The notes beneath the pieces were generated by a model. It ran no database searches. It saw nothing but the letters and a program-made list of their open reading frames with translations, and was not told the origin of the DNA. A stretch of 64,000 nt of DNA from Daldinia sp. FL1419. Its lineage: Eukaryota > Ascomycota > Sordariomycetes > Xylariales > Hypoxylaceae. Position 1 is the stretch's first letter; every line of letters starts with the position of its first letter. The DNA lies in assembly GCA_025201765.1 (NCBI GenBank), contig MU623466.1:1-64000 (forward strand), written 5' to 3'. Positions 21,891 through 33,410 of the stretch are shown here, one piece after another. A program made the translations under genes and the position numbers.

Positions 21891-22482
21891 ATGCCGCCCG
21901 TTCCAACGAATCGAGGTCCTCAGGGTCCCTCCACTGTTGACAAACGTATGCAGTCCTTCACGACTTAAATACACAAAAATCATGCATCACTGACAATTCT
22001 CTATCCAATAGTTAAGATGGGAGCCATGATGGGTGGCAGTATGTAATTATATCAAGCTCCTTGCGCCCGCGGGAATCACTAAAATTTATTTATTATAGCT
22101 GTCGGCGTCATTATTGGGTTTATTTTCGGTACGCTTTACCTCACTCGTACTCCACGATTCATTTAATTCCATACAGCTGACATGTTTCGCGTAGGAACCG
22201 TGAACATATTTAGATATGGTGCTGGGCAGAATGGTATCATGCGAACTCTAGGTCAATACATGTTAGGATCCGGTGCTACGTTTGGGTACGTGGAATTCAA
22301 TGTCTCGTCAAAATGGAGCGTAAACCCGCAGCTAACGATTTGTGTACAGTTTCTTCATGTCAATTGGAAGTGTTATCAGAACTGATGCGTCGCCGATCGC
22401 CGTCGAAGCATTTGCGCGAGCACAACGACGACCTTTCATCATGTCCCCGCAATCGAGCACTTATCGACCACGAAGTCAATAG
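21891..22482 (+). CDS. mgr2: Mgr2/Romo1-like mitochondrial inner membrane protein
   Basis: Five very short exons (21891-21945, 22012-22038, 22099-22128, 22195-22285, 22350-22482) give 111 residues. All introns are 60-66 nt GT..AG. The spliced protein opens MPPVPTNRGPQGPSTVDKLK, then MGAMMGGTVGVIIGFIFG (first membrane helix, about 28-45), NIFRYGAGQNGIMRTLGQYM, and GSGATFGFFMSIGSVIR (second helix, about 59-75). This is the compact two-helix Romo1/Mgr2 family. Yeast Mgr2 is the TIM23 complex subunit that gates lateral release of presequence proteins into the inner membrane. The polar C-terminal tail (about residues 78-111) is longer than in animal Romo1 and common in fungal members. No single frame exceeds about 40 family-like codons, so the gene is easy to miss. 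Confidence 0.9.
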
Positions 22483-24316
22483 AAAAATTTCCCGCCTCGC
22501 GATACCGTCGCATAACCCGGCCGAGGATAAGGATCTTTGAAAAGTCTAGCGTCCGAGTTTTTACTGCTTCGCTGCTTATAATTCCGCTGACAATTCCCTT
22601 TTAACAGCTGAGGCTGGGAGGCTAACTAAATTTACCCACATAAAGAAAAAGAAATCTCTCGTCAAGGACGTTAGAGTAGACGGGAACTAATAACGGGCCA
22701 ATCTGATATTGAGCTTCAAATAGCCATCAACAGCTAATGAGTTGCGCTATATCGGATCTCTTGTATATACTGATTATGACAGCTCTTGAGGCAACAAAGA
22801 AACGTCAAGTAAAACCCTACACCACACCTCTGATAATTAAAAGCAACAGCAGTACCTAAACACCGATTCTAATTCCCAAAGTATTAACAAAGTGTTAACC
22901 GCGATTTGTCAAATACCTTAGGTACTTTTAAGCACCTAACATAAGGTATCCAAAGAGTCGCAAAACTTGGATAGCTACAGTTAGATTAAATCGTTGAGTG
23001 AGCAATACAACAAAAAGTTGAATCCGCGGGTTTCAGTATTTCTTTCAAATTCAGGTACGCATAGCGTACATCATATACACTCAATCTATCTTATTTATTC
23101 CTTACCTTTTTTTTGGGGGGGGGGTCTATGTTCCACGGATGATGGCGTACCCCAATCAAATTTCCGAAGCAGCCACACCGAAGCCATACGCCTGTGGGAG
23201 CGTCATGGTAGAAAATCCGTTCTGTTCCCCTAGGATGAGCCAAGCTAAGGAAATGTCAGTTTCCGAAACGGAAGAGACTTTCGATTCAAGTGCCGTTGTT
23301 TCCGCCGAGCCTTTGTCAACATAAAAGAAAAAAAGAAACACGGGTCGGCCCATTTCCTCCCATTCCGCCTATCTTCGATGGCATACATATTCTTCATTCG
23401 TGCCGTCAGTTACTTGCTTAATATATCCGTTATCCCGCAAATGTCTCAGCTAGGACCGGTGAAGAGACCTAATGGGACGCTGCTTAATTTGAGGTGTTCT
23501 GTTTATTTTCGCAACAGCAGTCCTCAGCGTTCCTATCACGAAAATGAATACGAAGGTCGGGACCTGAGGAAAACAGTGGACCTAGTGTACGCGATTGTCT
23601 CAGACATCATCCGTCTCCTGCATAGACTTGAATAGGGCGAGGCTTGAGACATCTCAAAGCGGCTGTTAATAGATTTCAATATTTCATGAGATCGTTGTCA
23701 AGCCAATCGGTGTTACAATTTGATGCCTGTCCAGTCAACTTCTCCTATTTTACCTATTCGATCATGGCTCTTTAACCACAGCCGATGGCCATACATCACC
23801 CGATTGGCCCCAGAGTGCACTGCATCAGCCCTTTAAGCAAGCACGCGTCGTCGCTCAACGTCGTCAGGCTTTTCCCCGGTAGGACCTAGCAGTTCGATGA
23901 GCCGTAGGTAAAAGTTTTTGACAGGCGCCGGGATGCAACCCACAAGATAGTATATTAGGTACCTGCAGATGCTGGCCGCAATGTTGATGACGCTTACGGT
24001 CCCTTTTCTAGAGTGATAAGCACCATCTAGACATTGGAAAGGGATCATATCCATGTCTCAGAGTTTTCATACAATGGCATTCGGAATACTTTACCCCCTT
24101 GCGAAGATAAGCGAAACTGTCAGTTTATCTAATACTGTATAATGAGTTAGCCCACTCGATCTGGAATGAAGTGATTTCCTTCACCTATAGATTATTGCGT
24201 CTCCCGCGTAGTAGTTCTGGTCAAACTTGACCTTTCTCTCCTCATTCTCTCATTTTTCTCATTCCCTTAGTCTTCTGGCTTCTATGAGGCCGTCCGATCG
24301 TTAATTGATTTTTGTA
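22483..24316. other. Intergenic, two weak small open frames
   Basis: ATG frames of 61 codons (23139-23324) and 85 codons (23378-23635) lie in sequence on the plus strand after a poly-T/poly-G run at 23107-23125. Neither shows recognisable family features, so neither is called. The last few hundred bases should be the laccase promoter; pyrimidine-rich sequence (CTCCTCATTCTCTC-like) at about 24235-24275 fits a fungal core promoter. Confidence 0.45.
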
Positions 24317-26367
24317 ATGGGGTTCCTCAACTTTTGCTGTTGCTTAATCGGTGAGCTATCATTAACCGCTCAAAATGGGTAAGAGAGAAACCTACCCGAA
24401 TCACTCCGCCGGGTGGACGATCTGGCGGCAATGGACTGACGTTGTCTAGAAATTCCCTCTGGGGTACTCTATTAATCCAGGCCCTTCCGTTTTTCATCCT
24501 CGGAAATGGTGGTTTTGATGTTATCCCATGGGGTGACAGAAACGCTGGGTCGAACAATCCCTACACTGATGCGCCGCACACTGGGATAACGCGTAGATAC
24601 GAGTTCAACGTTAGTCGAGGTATAATCGCGCCTGATGGGTATCAGAAGGAAGTATTGCTCGTTAATGACCAATTTCCCGGACCACTTGTCGAAGCCAATT
24701 GGGGTGATTACATCGAAGTCAAGGTTACGAATTCCATTGAGGATGGTCCACCAGAGGGGACAGCGATACACTGGCACGGCTTTCTGCAGACAGGGACCCC
24801 GTGGATGGATGGCGTTCCCGGTGTTTCTCAATGTCCGATCGCCCCCGGTAGAAGCTTCACTTATAAATTCCGAGCCGAATTATACGGTTCGTCCTGGTAC
24901 CATTCTCACTATTCTGCTCAGTACGCAGGCGGTCTCTACGGGCCTGTTGTCGTCTACGGTCCGAGGAATGCAGCGTACGATGTAGATCTTGGCCCGATCA
25001 TGGTTAACGGTATGTAGGAGTTGAAGCTTTGAAGAACGATTTATTGACATTAGTATAGACTGGACACATAAGGATTATTATACAACTGTCCAAGAGATTA
25101 TGGGTCCCGGCTCCAATGGCTTGACCTACTCGGACAACAACTTAATCAACGGAAAGATGAATTTTGACTGCTCTACAATCGATGCTAGCGACGAGACGCC
25201 TTGCACGGACAATGCTGGGCTATCTAAGTTTTCATTTCAACCAGGCAAGGCTCATCGTCTTCGATTCATTAACTCCGGTGCGGAGGGAACACAGCGCATC
25301 TCAATCGACGAGCATAATATGACTGTTATAGCCAACGACTTCGTCCCAATCAAGCCGTACGACACCCAAGTTATCACCTTGGGTGTTGGCCAGCGAACCG
25401 ATGTGATTGTGCATGCCCATGCCGACGCAGGATCTGCATTTTGGTTGAGAGCAAACATCACATCCTGCTCCAACGCGAAACAGCCATTAGCTCTTGCCGC
25501 CATCTACTACCAAGATGCCGATAATACATCTGTTCCGACGAGTACTCCATGGGATGTCCCAGATCCGGGTACCTGCGAGAATGACGACCTAGCTCTCACC
25601 GTACCGTATCACCCAATAGCCCTACCCGAGCCAACGTGGACGCAACATATGGATATTAGCACATACACTAATTCTAGCGGTAGCTTCCTCTGGGAATTCG
25701 GTGTAAGTTCATTCCTGCTCTCTATCCTTCTAACTAGCGTTGTCTAACCTGACGGCTTGATAGGGCGTCGCTGCGAGAGTGGACTACAACAACCCGACTC
25801 TAGTCCAAGCTCGTAAGCAGGGGAGCTTCCAATTCGGATCCGAATCCAACGTGATAGATTACGGGACAAACTCGTCTGTACGGATTATAGTGAACAACCC
25901 CACAAAGTCGTAAGTTACCTACCTAGATAGCTGAGCTACCCACCCGTCGAATCCTTTCTAACGATGAACCTCTCAGGCCCCATCCAATACATGCGCACGG
26001 CTTGCATATGTATATTCTTGCTGCTGGGCCCGGTAACTACACCGAAGGTTCTCTGTCGCGCCTTAATGCTAAAAACCCCATGCGCCGTGACGTCCAGATG
26101 GTGGCCGGCAATAGCCACATTGTGGTTCAGCTGGATGCTTCCAAGAATCCCGGCGTTTGGCCCTTCCACTGTCACGTGGCCTGGCATTCGTCGGCCGGCT
26201 TTTTCTCCCAAATGCTGTTCCAGCCTGACGAGCTATTCAATGCCGAACATAACATTCCTCACGAGGTTGATCGGACGTGTCGGGAATGGGCCACATTCAC
26301 TAAAACCGCCGCCCCGAATCAGATCGATAGTGGATTAAAGGCAAGAGCGGAGAGGGTGGAGCAATAA
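24317..26367 (+). CDS. Secreted multicopper oxidase (asco-laccase)
   Basis: Five exons (24317-24378, 24450-25009, 25059-25702, 25764-25909, 25977-26367) give 600 residues. The first small exon supplies the start and signal peptide (MGFLNFCCCLIGELSLTAQN). The four copper-binding motifs are present: HWHGFLQ (128-), WYHSHYSAQ (about 170), HPIHAHGLH (473-481) and WPFHCHVAWH (532-541). The residue ten after the type-1 Cys is Phe (about 546), at the axial position. The C-terminus ends DSGLKARAERVEQ; DSGL followed by a basic residue is the known C-terminal processing site of ascomycete laccases, predicting removal of the last nine residues. Such enzymes oxidise phenols with reduction of O2 to water. 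The gene is intact. Substrate (lignin phenols, melanin precursors or defence phenolics) cannot be assigned. Confidence 0.92.
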
Positions 26368-27005
26368 AGGCATGCTACGTGGGTGCGATGAACGCCGCGG
26401 TAGCTGGGAACTATTACTACCGTCCTTAAGGATACCATAATGAATCTCCTTATTGTCTTCTTCAAGTCAAACTTGGAAGAAACGCCTTTACGTTTTCTCC
26501 TTTTACATATTGCACAATAGCGGTGGCGGGATCAAGCAACGGGTCTCGGTATCTCCACGACGTGTTGGAATTCTGGGTAGTGGTTAATGCCAACATAACG
26601 AGTGATCTTCTCAGTAAATAATACTATGCAACGCCATGAGCGGATGGGGTTAGTCTGAAGGATTATACATGTATCTAAACTTCAGCGTCAATCCCCAACA
26701 TCTTTTTAGACCACGTGCCGACCTGAACTGTTACGCATTCCAAGCGTGTTAACCCGAATCTCCAGCTGGGTAGCTCTCAAATTCATTACATCTCCTACAT
26801 TCATCACGTTATTCATTATCATCTATAGCAACTAGTTTTTGTGTAACGATTCACTCATATTCGGGTGATTGGTTTATAACCAGAAATATCTATTCCTATT
26901 TTATGAGGACTACCTAACCTAGGTACCTAGTGTGCTATCCCAATCCGTCCAATCTACCGTTTTATTCCCAGGCATCTCCTAGATACCTATTCTTTCGAGT
27001 ATGGA
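26368..27005. other. Intergenic between convergent genes
   Basis: This lies between the laccase stop (plus strand) and the stop of the unknown protein gene (minus strand). It contains one ACCTAGGTACCTAG palindrome near 26917-26930. No gene is seen. Confidence 0.5.
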
Positions 27006-27644
27006 TTACTTAGTAGCTATTGTGTCCCACTTAGTAAAGCCTTCCTCAAGCTGCAAAAGTGCCCGAGTGATATCATCTCTTAATCTTCCCATTGTCTTCG
27101 CTCCATCAAAAATAATCTCTAGCTGCTCAAAGGTTTCAATAGCGGCAGCTCGGCCTCTCACAAAACCAATCATATTATTGAGCGTGGCTAGTATTTCGGC
27201 TTCCGCTGGCTCGATTGGTTCAAAGACGCCATTTTCCTGGAGTGTTGCTATTGCAACAACTCGCAGTGCTTGCCTTCCGACGTCGCTCCCCCAGCGAGCC
27301 CTAATAGTGACGGACAAATCAGAGAGCTGCTTCTGATCTAGCACATGATAACATGCTATGCCCCACGCATGAAATATTTCCTCAAACTGCTGCTTGAAGC
27401 CCGTGGAAGTGGATTTACGTTGGGAGATAAACCGATCGAAGATATACGTAATGAGGTGTTGCTTAATGTTCCGATCGCAAAGCCTTTTCGTCTCACACGA
27501 CTTCCGTAGACTCTTGAGTACTGTAAGAACACCTGCTGGAGTCCGAGTTTGGCAATCCGGACATGGCTTCTTATCTTGAGCTATATACGCTAGATTGGCG
27601 CCAACGCGCGATCTTAGACCATGGCCGCACGAAAAGTTCGACAT
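27006..27644 (-). CDS. Uncharacterised 212-residue protein
   Basis: This is a single-exon ATG frame with normal codon use and no internal repeats. The N-terminus reads MSNFSCGHGLRSRVG and, about 20 residues later, KKPCPDCQTRTPAG. The C-x-H and CPDC pairs could bind one zinc ion, resembling half of a RING-like site, but the ligand spacing is not a standard signature. The rest is predicted mainly helical (for example EFEEIFHAWGIACYH-like and AEAEILATLNNMIGFVRG). No enzyme motif, signal peptide or membrane segment is visible. It is probably real because of its length and composition, but I do not recognise the family and assign no function. Confidence 0.55.
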   Translation of the reverse strand: MSNFSCGHGLRSRVGANLAYIAQDKKPCPDCQTRTPAGVLTVLKSLRKSCETKRLCDRNIKQHLITYIFDRFISQRKSTSTGFKQQFEEIFHAWGIACYHVLDQKQLSDLSVTIRARWGSDVGRQALRVVAIATLQENGVFEPIEPAEAEILATLNNMIGFVRGRAAAIETFEQLEIIFDGAKTMGRLRDDITRALLQLEEGFTKWDTIATK

Positions 27645-29829
27645 GTTGAAAACTTACCGCGCCAGATGAACTGTAAAAATTATAACCAGCATCAAATTTG
27701 TGAACTCAACACTCCTTAATAAGAAAAAATCCACCTCTTGGCTTAAGAAGGAACACGGTTCTTGTTTCTTCCAGATTTAATTGTATCTTTATGTGTAATA
27801 ATCAATAGTTCTTTATAAGGAGTGAAGCTTGATCTTGAGCAGAAACTATAATTCTTTGTGTTTTGACAAGGCAGTATTATGAATGCCAGGTAATCAAGAC
27901 ATAACTCATCACAATGGCACTGCTCGTAAGGATTATAGGTAAACTTTCTTTGTAACTTACCTAGGTAGGCACCTAAGGTAATTACTTGCCCTTTTCGTAT
28001 AGGTATACCTAAAGATCTTGTCTAAGTCTAAAAACAAGTAGGTATTATATATGAATTCTATCTAAGACAACATTAGAGTAGGTCCGTTTTTATCGTACCT
28101 AGATATCCAACCCAACGGGTATTTGCTGGGGCGCTCACAGCGTCTAAAGTAAAGGTCTCTTCCACTACGATGTTGCAGGTGTCTCGGGTTCATTTTTATC
28201 TACACGATGCTGATGTCTTGGAAATTGAAAGGCTCTATAACAACAATGCAATTTAAAATTGCAGTGCATTCTAACCGACATCGCCGTAAGTAAGAATAGA
28301 TAAATATGTCCGGAATAGTTTGTTGGAGAAAAAAAAAGGCGATCCGTATGAAGGCCTTACTCCACACAAGAAGTTACCCGTATGATACTTGCCGTTATTT
28401 CTAACCCCAATTTGAGTCATTAGGCATAATCCGTTCGTGTTTTTGCTGAAGATTACGAGGGGTTCGTATAAAAAACAGTGCCACCTAGGCGTCAACGGGA
28501 ATATATTAAATCGAACGACCCAGGTACCTAATAGGTACTTTTCGCAAGTTCAGATATAATCCAAGTAAGTATCCTCTCTTCATATTCTTTCACAAATTGA
28601 ACTTCTCATTTCAGACTGAATAAAATCCCTAGAACCACAGGACTAATCTCCGACTTCATATTGTTCGATCGTTTAATATTTCCTTTCACTGGGGCATTGA
28701 ATTTATCACCCGAGGTGGAATTCGTTGTTTCGTGGGCAAGTGCTAATTTGTATTCCTTCAAAGTAGGAGACATTGCGCGTTAGTCATATGCTAGTCTTAA
28801 ATTTTCGCTATGCTTACTTCACTATCAATTTTAGATAGAGCTTGACGTAGGTGTGCGTGACTATCCATCGTATCTGATGACTGTCCTTGATCCGCCACTG
28901 AAGACATATTTTTGGGAGTTATTAGTCTCAATAATTTGCAGTAACGGGAATCTAGGTAGTCTTTAGTAAAAGTCTTGGATCTCGTGGTCTTTGATGCGTA
29001 AATTAGCGATGTCACTAGGAGAGTTATTAACTACATTATATATCTTGTCATTCTATTTATTATAATTCTCCATCCTGTCATCGGTGTAGCATCGGTGTAA
29101 GAAATGTGACTCGGAGTTCGTCAGGCACCCATTTCCCGGGGGGGATCTTCGTTGAACGAAGGCTCGGACTAAGGCTGAACAAGGCTTTGAGTAATCGATA
29201 ATAACGCCATAATATTCTAATATGATATTAATCCTTTGCTAACCTAGACCCGAGAAACCCCCAAGGGGATTCAGGTGGGTCGCGTGACGGATGATTTCCC
29301 CAGTATTTCCATTTTGGGAATATGAGTCTACGTTGATTCGCTAGCAGTGTTGGCAAAGAGTAGAACTTAAACGCCGCTTAATTATAAGCAACTCCTAAGC
29401 ATTGTAATGCCTGGTGAATACTTTCCTCGGGAAGATTATATATTTGGGTAGGATATATAGGTAGAGATACCTAAGTAGGAGGCAGTTAACAGGATCTTGC
29501 AACTCCCAAAATTTTTCGTCTAATTAAAGCTGGGATATTTGGATTATCGAGTATTTCTCCCTTAATGAATTCACCTACCATTGACTGGATACTCAAGTCC
29601 ATCGCTTCTAGTTCTAACCAAGGGCTAAAGAAAGAATTTCTTTCGGGACCGACTGCATGCGCGCTGTGGATACGTCAGCTAGTCCGTAGTTGGCCATTCA
29701 CTAGTCCGATTACGCCGACCTAGTCCGACTAGTCCGACACGTCTAGTAATACTCCGATACTCCTTATTATGTCTGTCTAGACGGATTACTTCCAATTCAG
29801 TCTTATCCATCTCATGAACAAACGCGTCT
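27645..29829. other. Intergenic, no gene supported
   Basis: Mixed sequence with scattered TAGGTACC-type motifs (for example about 27957-27972 and 28520-28530) and several minus-strand frames of 72-74 codons that look random. Near 29725-29765 there is a short series of related CTAGTCCGA words. I see no RNA gene. Confidence 0.5.
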
Positions 29830-29850
29830 TTGAAAATTATTTGCGTCAAT

Positions 29851-31233
29851 ATGTCAACAACAAGCCGTCGTCGTAATGGTTCTCAGGCTTCGTGTGAGCG
29901 TTGCCGTATGGCTAAGATCCGGTGTGATCAGTCAACGGAGACCAACTCCGATGTCGTTCGCTCAGTTGAGCGATGCTGGACACGGTGGGGTTATAACCAA
30001 CGTAGGCCCTCCTCGTAATTCTATAGGGGATGAATCACCCGGGGAAACTCCTAAATTTCATACATGGCCTTTCATCTTGAATGACACTGGCGACACGACA
30101 TCAAGAGCCCCTCTGTACGAATCGCTTGACAAGAAAACCTACGAAGAATACTTGACGTTTGCAAGAGAAATCCTCGTACAACTAAAATTTCTCCTATTAA
30201 TTGAGAAGCCATCCCACGAATATTTTCCGTTTAGACAAGTTGCACTTGTACCGAGACCAGTCATTCTACAACTTGTAGCGTCGATTCGATCCAACCCTGT
30301 GACTTCAGGCTACGCTAAGGAAGATGCGACGGGAGACGTCGAAGACCTTTCGCGTCTCGCTAAGGCTATCCTGCGCGCACCTTCGTCCGAAATTACCATG
30401 ACACCAAGTTTAGATCTTGAACAAATCTGTGAACTGTTTAGCGGAGACAACCCACGGTTATAAACGCTTGGCCTTTTATATACGGCAGCCGCTCGATGTT
30501 ATCTCTGTGGAACTGGTCGCAATAAAAAAAGCATGCCGAGTTTATTCGCGAGGTGATTCGTTGTAGCAACCTGAGCTTACGAATCGCTCGCGAGCTTTCT
30601 ACGCAGACTAACGATATCATCAACTGGCTGGCGTATGAGAATCTACAGCTGATGATGCTTGTTGAAGGCGACGCAGGTATGGTTTCTTGCCATATTATCA
30701 TATGGTCTTGGTGTATTTACGACCTCATAGGCTTAAGCGTTTGGCGTATATTTGGCGACCTTGTTACAGACCTCTTCGCCTTGGGCCTGCACCGCGAGGT
30801 TCTCTACTCTGCCGAAATGGCACCATTCTTTATTTTAGAATGCCGACGAAAGACTTTTGCTATCCGAGACCCGTCGAGGACTCTCCCATCTGGTATAAGT
30901 GGTTCCCTATTAATATGGAACCTTTCTGTGTTAGTATCTCATCTTGAAAGCGCGACTAGCCCTGGGGAAACGAACAATAGGTTCTGTATACAAGCCGCCA
31001 AATTTACATCGCGCAATCTCGATCAGATTTTGAGTAGTTTCAATACCTCATTTGCCACGCCCGCGATACCTCTGAATCCCGCACAAGGACTAAATAACGG
31101 TTCCGAAGCGTGGGGCTTCGGAACGAGTGATCTTGATAATATAAGTTTCAGCGATTTCGATAGTCCCGATTTTGAAACTTGGGTGATGGATATTAATTTG
31201 AATGCAATCAACGCGGAATGGAACATCCATTGA
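29851..31233 (+). pseudogene. Decayed Zn2Cys6 transcription factor gene
   Basis: The ATG at 29851 opens a Zn2Cys6 start (ASCERCRMAKIRCDQS), but the second half of the cluster is missing its Cys pattern in every frame. Text resembling the fungal regulator middle domain continues in a shifted frame from about 29935 to 30463 (for example YEEYLTFAREILVQLKF). It stops at TAA 30461-30463, reads on as TLGLLYTAAARC, then shifts again at about 30540 into CSNLSLRIARELSTQTNDI. After an intron-like gap (30678-30732) comes GLSVWRIFGDLVTDLFALGLH, a well conserved block of this regulator group. The frame then remains open to 31233. At least two frame changes and one stop make a functional product unlikely. 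A complex intron pattern could explain part, not all, of this. Confidence 0.6.
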
Positions 31234-32269
31234 ACACGGAGCGAATAGTGTCTCACTCTACAGCCTATATAAACTTGATGCTCACTCTAGAGAATTCCGA
31301 ATTACTGGTTTTAATATTAACATGTTCTCATCTTGGTAAGTATGATTCACATATGGGTTACTTTATAACATTATAATCAGAGGACGATTGACTCCATGCA
31401 TTGAGCGGGGGGGATCTGGGTATTATGACGAAAGCTAACTGCGTTATCCATTCACTGAATAGTATCAGCACAGGGGCGGCTACGGAGAATTGGATGAATC
31501 CAATATTCCCACGTATCCTTGGACTAGACCCATCTCCTTTAGCCTAACTCCCACAGCTCCAGATGCCGAAGAGGAACTAGGGTGGCAGATAAAAAAGGGG
31601 TTATGACTCGTTCTTGCGGGAGGAACGAGAATAACAAAGTTGAGATGTGAGATATGTAACTCCTTTTTGGGGTCTGAATATCTAGTCCTAGTGCAGGTCT
31701 CCTATTGTCATTCGCGAGGCATGCAATTCGGGAGCTGTGAGTTGAACAAAAACAAGCTCGATTTACTTTTAATTTACATTTTCGACAACTCCTGCTAGCC
31801 TATCTGGCTGGGTCCCAGTATACAAAGGAAACGAGAGACGGCGCGGCATTGTCGCTGTTGGTGCAAGATAATTCTCATAGCTTTACTCGTCTAGCCGTAA
31901 TAAACAAAGGACTACTCCCTCAAATGCTGCTTATTAGCAGCGTGCCATCCATTCCTCGATGATTACAAGAACCAATAGTAAGTCCAAGTCCAAGTCCCAT
32001 GTATGTGCGTGGAAGTTGAATAAATAAGTATATGTACAGGGGAAAGGAAGTGGGAATCAGATAATACAAAGTGAACTGCGTCAGGGACAAGTTTGTAGTG
32101 CCGTGTCCGGGCGCGGTGCTAGTGAGCATGCGTTGGCGCTCTACACTCTCCGAAAGTAAAATAAAAATAGAAAATAGGGATATACTCGTAATCCCAAACT
32201 CCTGCGCTTGCCCAGGGCCTGTAGAAGGAAATTCGTATCGAGTTGGGTGGCACAAGATTCGTAGCGATA
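31234..32269. other. Intergenic between convergent genes
   Basis: This lies between the regulator remnant (plus) and Rho3 (minus), whose 3' untranslated region probably occupies the right part. A 121-codon minus-strand frame directly below the Rho3 stop (32285-31920) has no similarity and is discounted. Nothing else is seen. Confidence 0.5.
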
Positions 32270-33129
32270 TTACATAACAACACACTTCGAATCTCCCTCG
32301 CCGCTTGGTTTAACGCTTAGGGCCACTCGGGCGGCTTCGGTAAACGCTTCGTTGACACCTCGATTTCTCATAGCCGAACATTCGAGGTAGCGCATGGCCT
32401 TGATGCGTCGTGCAACGTCTAGGCCTTGGTTGTAATCTATCATCGGCTTCTTTTCTCTTTGGGGACCGTCCGTTCCGCTTGCAGCTGCATCATCTTCTTC
32501 CTCGTTGTTCTCCCGCAGATCGCACTTGAGGGCCACCAGGACTAATTTGACACCAGGGCAATTCTCCTGAATCTCCCCAACCCATTTGCTCTCCACGTTT
32601 TCTAATGAATCCTTACTGTCGACACTAAAACAGAGCACAACTACGTCGGTGTTGTCATAAGAAAGACTTCGCAAGCGGTCGAATTCTTCTTGTCCGGCGG
32701 TATCCCATAAAGATAACTCGATATGCACATTATCCACAAAGATATCTGACATATATTAGCAAAATTACCTAGACCACCCATTGCCATGTCCTGCCTTCTA
32801 TATTGTCGTATGATTGCGAATGATCGTGCTAGGAATCACTTGGACGTACCGTGAACGTAGTTTTCGAAGACCGTAGGCTCATAAACTGTCGGAAAATATC
32901 CTCGCGTGAAGACGTTCAACAACGATGTCTTTCCGCAAGCACCGTCTCCCCTATTGTAAAATTAGCATTTAAGCTCGAAAAATGCTTATTGGTGGTTTCG
33001 GTGCAGGGTATGGCATGCAGCGCATAGCATAAAGCACAAGACAGAGATGGTCAGCGACAGTTCAACTTACAAAAGAACCAGCTTACGCTGGACTGTCTTT
33101 GATCCTCCTAATCCGCAGAGTGACGGCAT
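32270..33129 (-). CDS. rho3: Rho-family GTPase Rho3
   Basis: Three exons (33129-33071, 32950-32850, 32745-32270) give 211 residues. The start is MPSLCGLGGSKTVQRKLVLL. The P-loop is GDGACGKT (about 21-28), the effector loop is YFPTVYEPTVFENYVHD, and switch II is WDTAGQEEFDRLRSLSY. The Rho insert is an acidic stretch (NNEEEDDAAASG). The G4 and G5 boxes fit, with LVALKCDLRE and YLECSAMRN. The protein ends CVVM, a CaaX prenylation box. These match fungal Rho3 rather than Rho1, Cdc42 or Rac. Rho3 acts at the plasma membrane in exocytosis and polarised hyphal growth. Both introns sit at positions that restore continuous conserved text. A tandem of AATCGAAG units lies about 240 bp upstream in the 5' region. 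Confidence 0.93.
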
Positions 33130-33365
33130 CTTGAGTTTATCGGGGAATCGTAAATAGATTACAGGTGCAAGGGAAGCGTGATGCGCTCGAAGTAAACAGG
33201 AAAGGGGCAATTCAGGTTAATGATGCGATACGCCTGGAGCGTCGCAGTGCGGTAAAGACAGGATGTGGTGTGTTGTGCGTGCTGTGTGCTTGGTCGGTTA
33301 ATTGGAAGGTCGGACGGTTGGAAGGTCAGCGTAATCGGATCGTAAGTTAGGGACGCAAATTAGGA

Positions 33366-33410
33366 AGAGTCGAAGAATCGAAGAATCGAAGAATCGAAGA
33401 ATCGAAGAGT
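33366..33410 (+). repeat. AATCGAAG minisatellite upstream of Rho3
   Basis: The 8-bp unit AATCGAAG is repeated four times perfectly with degenerate units on both sides (GTCGAAG, AGTTGAGG, GGTCGATG, GGTCGAAA). It is probably in the 5' untranslated or promoter region of the minus-strand Rho3 gene. Copy number is likely to vary between strains. Confidence 0.85.

Noticed and set aside
23139..23635. Two small plus-strand frames (61 and 85 codons)
   Set aside because: Too short, no conserved pattern, and a simple-sequence run just upstream; no splice pair joins them convincingly.
24472..24831. 119-codon minus-strand frame within the laccase
   Set aside because: Antisense shadow of laccase exon 2, which carries the copper motifs on the plus strand.
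31920..32285. 121-codon minus-strand frame below the Rho3 stop
   Set aside because: It overlaps the last codons of Rho3 and has no similarity; probably 3' untranslated region.
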